Position numbers and translations under genes: made by a program. A stretch of 64,000 nucleotides of DNA from Streptomyces akebiae (GTDB lineage Bacteria > Actinomycetota > Actinomycetes > Streptomycetales > Streptomycetaceae): assembly GCF_019599145.1 (NCBI RefSeq), contig NZ_CP080647.1, positions 6,696,001 to 6,760,000 of the forward strand, in the 5' to 3' direction. The notes beneath the pieces were generated by a model. That model was not told where the DNA came from. It saw only the letters and a program-made list of their open reading frames with translations, and searched no databases. Position 1 is the stretch's first letter, and every line of letters starts with the position of its first letter. Shown here one piece after another: positions 62,499-64,000 of the stretch.

Positions 62499-64000
62499 GT
62501 GAGCGAACGCAGTGAGCAGCAGCCCGACCCGAGCGACCCGTTCGAGGAGATCATCGCCGCGGAGACCGACCGGGATCCGGACCTCGCGGTGATCGAGGCC
62601 GGCAGCCGTACCCTGCGTGCCCAGGGCGGCGCACCGCAGTCCGACGTGCCGACCAGGCCCGCCGACCCGGCCGTCGACAAGGCCCTGCGCGAGGTCGAGG
62701 CCGACCTCGCGACCCGCTGGGGCGAGACCAAGCTGGAGCCCTCGGTCACGAGGATCGCCGCGCTGATGGACGTCCTGGGCGAGCCCCAGCGCTCGTACCC
62801 CTCCCTCCACATCACCGGCACCAACGGCAAGACCTCCACCGCCCGCATGATCGAGGCCCTCCTCGGCGCCTTCGAACTGCGCACCGGCCGGTACACCTCC
62901 CCGCACGTCCAGTCGATCACCGAGCGCATCAGCCTCGACGGCGCCCCCATCTCGGCCGAGCGGTTCATCGAGACGTACGAGGACATCAAGCCGTACATCG
63001 AGATGGTGGACGCGGCCCAGGAGTACCGGCTCTCCTTCTTCGAGGTGCTCACCGGCATGGCGTACGCCGCCTTCGCCGACGCGCCCGTGGACGTGGCGGT
63101 CGTCGAGGTCGGCATGGGCGGCTCCTGGGACGCCACCAACGTCATCGACGGGGACGTCGCCGTCGTCACCCCCATCGACCTCGACCACACCGACCGGCTC
63201 GGGACGACGCCCGCCGAGATCGCCGTCGAGAAGGCCGGGATCGTCAAGCAGGACGCGACGGTGATCCTGGCGCAGCAGCCGGTGGACGCGGCGCAGGTGC
63301 TGCTGAAGAAGGCCGTGGAGGTCGACGCGACCGTGGCCCGCGAGGGTCTGGAGTTCGGTGTCGTCTCGCGGCAGGTCGCCGTCGGCGGACAGATGCTCAC
63401 CCTGCGCGGCCTGGGCGGCGAGTACCCCGAGGTCTACCTCCCGCTGCACGGCCCGTACCAGGCACACAACGCGGCCGTCGCGCTCGCCGCCGTGGAGGCG
63501 TTCTTCGGCGTCGGTTCGCAGCGGCCCGAGCCGCTCGACATCGAGACGGTCCGCAAGGCCTTCGCGGCCGTCTCCTCGCCGGGCCGGCTGGAGGTCGTAC
63601 GGCGCTCCCCGACCGTCGTCCTGGACGCCGCGCACAATCCGGCGGGCGCCCGGGCCACGGCCGAGGCCGTCGGTGAGGCGTTCGACTTCAGCCGGCTGAT
63701 CGGTGTGGTCGGGGCGAGCGGCGACAAGAACGTACGGGGTCTCCTGGAGGCCTTCGAGCCGATCTTCGCCGAGGTCGTGATCACCCAGAACTCCAGCCAC
63801 CGGGCGATGGACGCCGACGAACTGGCCGGCATCGCGGTGGAGGTGTTCGGCGAGGAGCGGGTGCAGGTCGAGCCCAGGCTGCCCGACGCCCTGGAGGCGG
63901 CGATCACGCTCGCCGAGGAGGAGGGCGAGTTCGCGGGCGCCGGCGTCCTCGTCACCGGTTCCGTCATCACCGTCGGCGAGGCCCGGCTGCTGCTGGGGAA
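62499..64000 (+). CDS. folC: Folylpolyglutamate/dihydrofolate synthase (partial, 3' end outside window)
   Basis: The first 500 codons of a Mur-ligase-like enzyme adding glutamate to folates (and possibly to dihydropteroate). The P-loop is HITGTNGKTSTARM near residue 104, the next motif VEVGMGGSWDATN, then DLDHTDRLG, the carbamylated-Lys region VEKAGIVK and the C-domain HNPAGARATAEAV. A hydrophilic N-terminal extension (about 1-70) is typical of actinobacteria. GTG at 62499 is probably leaderless. No stop codon is reached before the window ends. Located just after valS, as in other streptomycetes. Confidence 0.95.
   Translation, partial: MSERSEQQPDPSDPFEEIIAAETDRDPDLAVIEAGSRTLRAQGGAPQSDVPTRPADPAVDKALREVEADLATRWGETKLEPSVTRIAALMDVLGEPQRSYPSLHITGTNGKTSTARMIEALLGAFELRTGRYTSPHVQSITERISLDGAPISAERFIETYEDIKPYIEMVDAAQEYRLSFFEVLTGMAYAAFADAPVDVAVVEVGMGGSWDATNVIDGDVAVVTPIDLDHTDRLGTTPAEIAVEKAGIVKQDATVILAQQPVDAAQVLLKKAVEVDATVAREGLEFGVVSRQVAVGGQMLTLRGLGGEYPEVYLPLHGPYQAHNAAVALAAVEAFFGVGSQRPEPLDIETVRKAFAAVSSPGRLEVVRRSPTVVLDAAHNPAGARATAEAVGEAFDFSRLIGVVGASGDKNVRGLLEAFEPIFAEVVITQNSSHRAMDADELAGIAVEVFGEERVQVEPRLPDALEAAITLAEEEGEFAGAGVLVTGSVITVGEARLLLG

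Overview
The window looks like chromosomal DNA from a Streptomyces or a very close relative. Its G+C is very high throughout, it uses many GTG starts with GGAGG-type ribosome sites, and it carries an organism-typical gene set: tandem clpP1-clpP2 followed by clpX, a Nur-type nickel box in front of an iron superoxide dismutase, ECF sigma and Ser/Thr kinase genes, and a SpoIIE-type phosphatase. It is mostly core chromosome rather than a large mobile island; accessory signals are small repeats, one transposon relic and one broken gene.

Layout. 1-7,200: a MscS channel, a PadR-ABC ATPase-FtsX permease operon, and malQ behind a small repeat-bearing protein. 7,200-11,250: a TetR/FAD-monooxygenase divergent pair and a MarR/DMT-exporter divergent pair, each with a visible palindromic operator. 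11,270-25,610: aminopeptidase N, aspartate-semialdehyde dehydrogenase, an ECF sigma factor with a membrane partner, a large secreted subtilisin, a Nudix hydrolase, a Tat-type phosphoesterase, a secreted serine hydrolase and an AbiEi/DUF559-like protein. 25,999-32,257: a second aminopeptidase N, a thioredoxin-fold protein, a small zinc-ribbon protein, sodF and an amino-acid permease. 32,368-39,086: a sulfonate operon (ssuA-ssuC-ssuB-flavin monooxygenase-tauD) preceded by a candidate cysteine-rich leader peptide and a ROK regulator; tauD is broken. 39,547-52,700: bioY, a TnpB relic, an LPRTG surface protein, a Ser/Thr kinase, a second permease, rpiB, a Nei-type glycosylase, an Eis-like acetyltransferase, a PP2C phosphatase, an HD hydrolase, an acyltransferase and a small membrane protein. 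52,981-64,000: tRNA-Gly and tRNA-Pro, then tig, clpP1, clpP2, clpX, a small secreted protein, a repeat-rich membrane protein, valS and the 5' part of folC.

The tig-clpP1P2-clpX block is a protein folding and degradation unit with a candidate ClgR operator. The ssu block would import sulfonates and desulfonate them. The two permeases, two aminopeptidases, the subtilisin and the serine hydrolase suggest active peptide and amino-acid turnover.

The most notable signals are three. (1) A dispersed GC-rich element (core GGGGCGCGGGGAACTGCGCG) sits downstream of at least six genes, always in the direction of the preceding gene. (2) A second dispersed element (core CTCGAGCGAAGCCGAG) lies in frame inside one pepN, frameshifts tauD, and sits in the loop of an intergenic inverted repeat. 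(3) A candidate leader peptide, MLLTSCRTLCC, followed by a hairpin precedes the sulfonate operon. All calls come from reading the sequence; no database search was possible.
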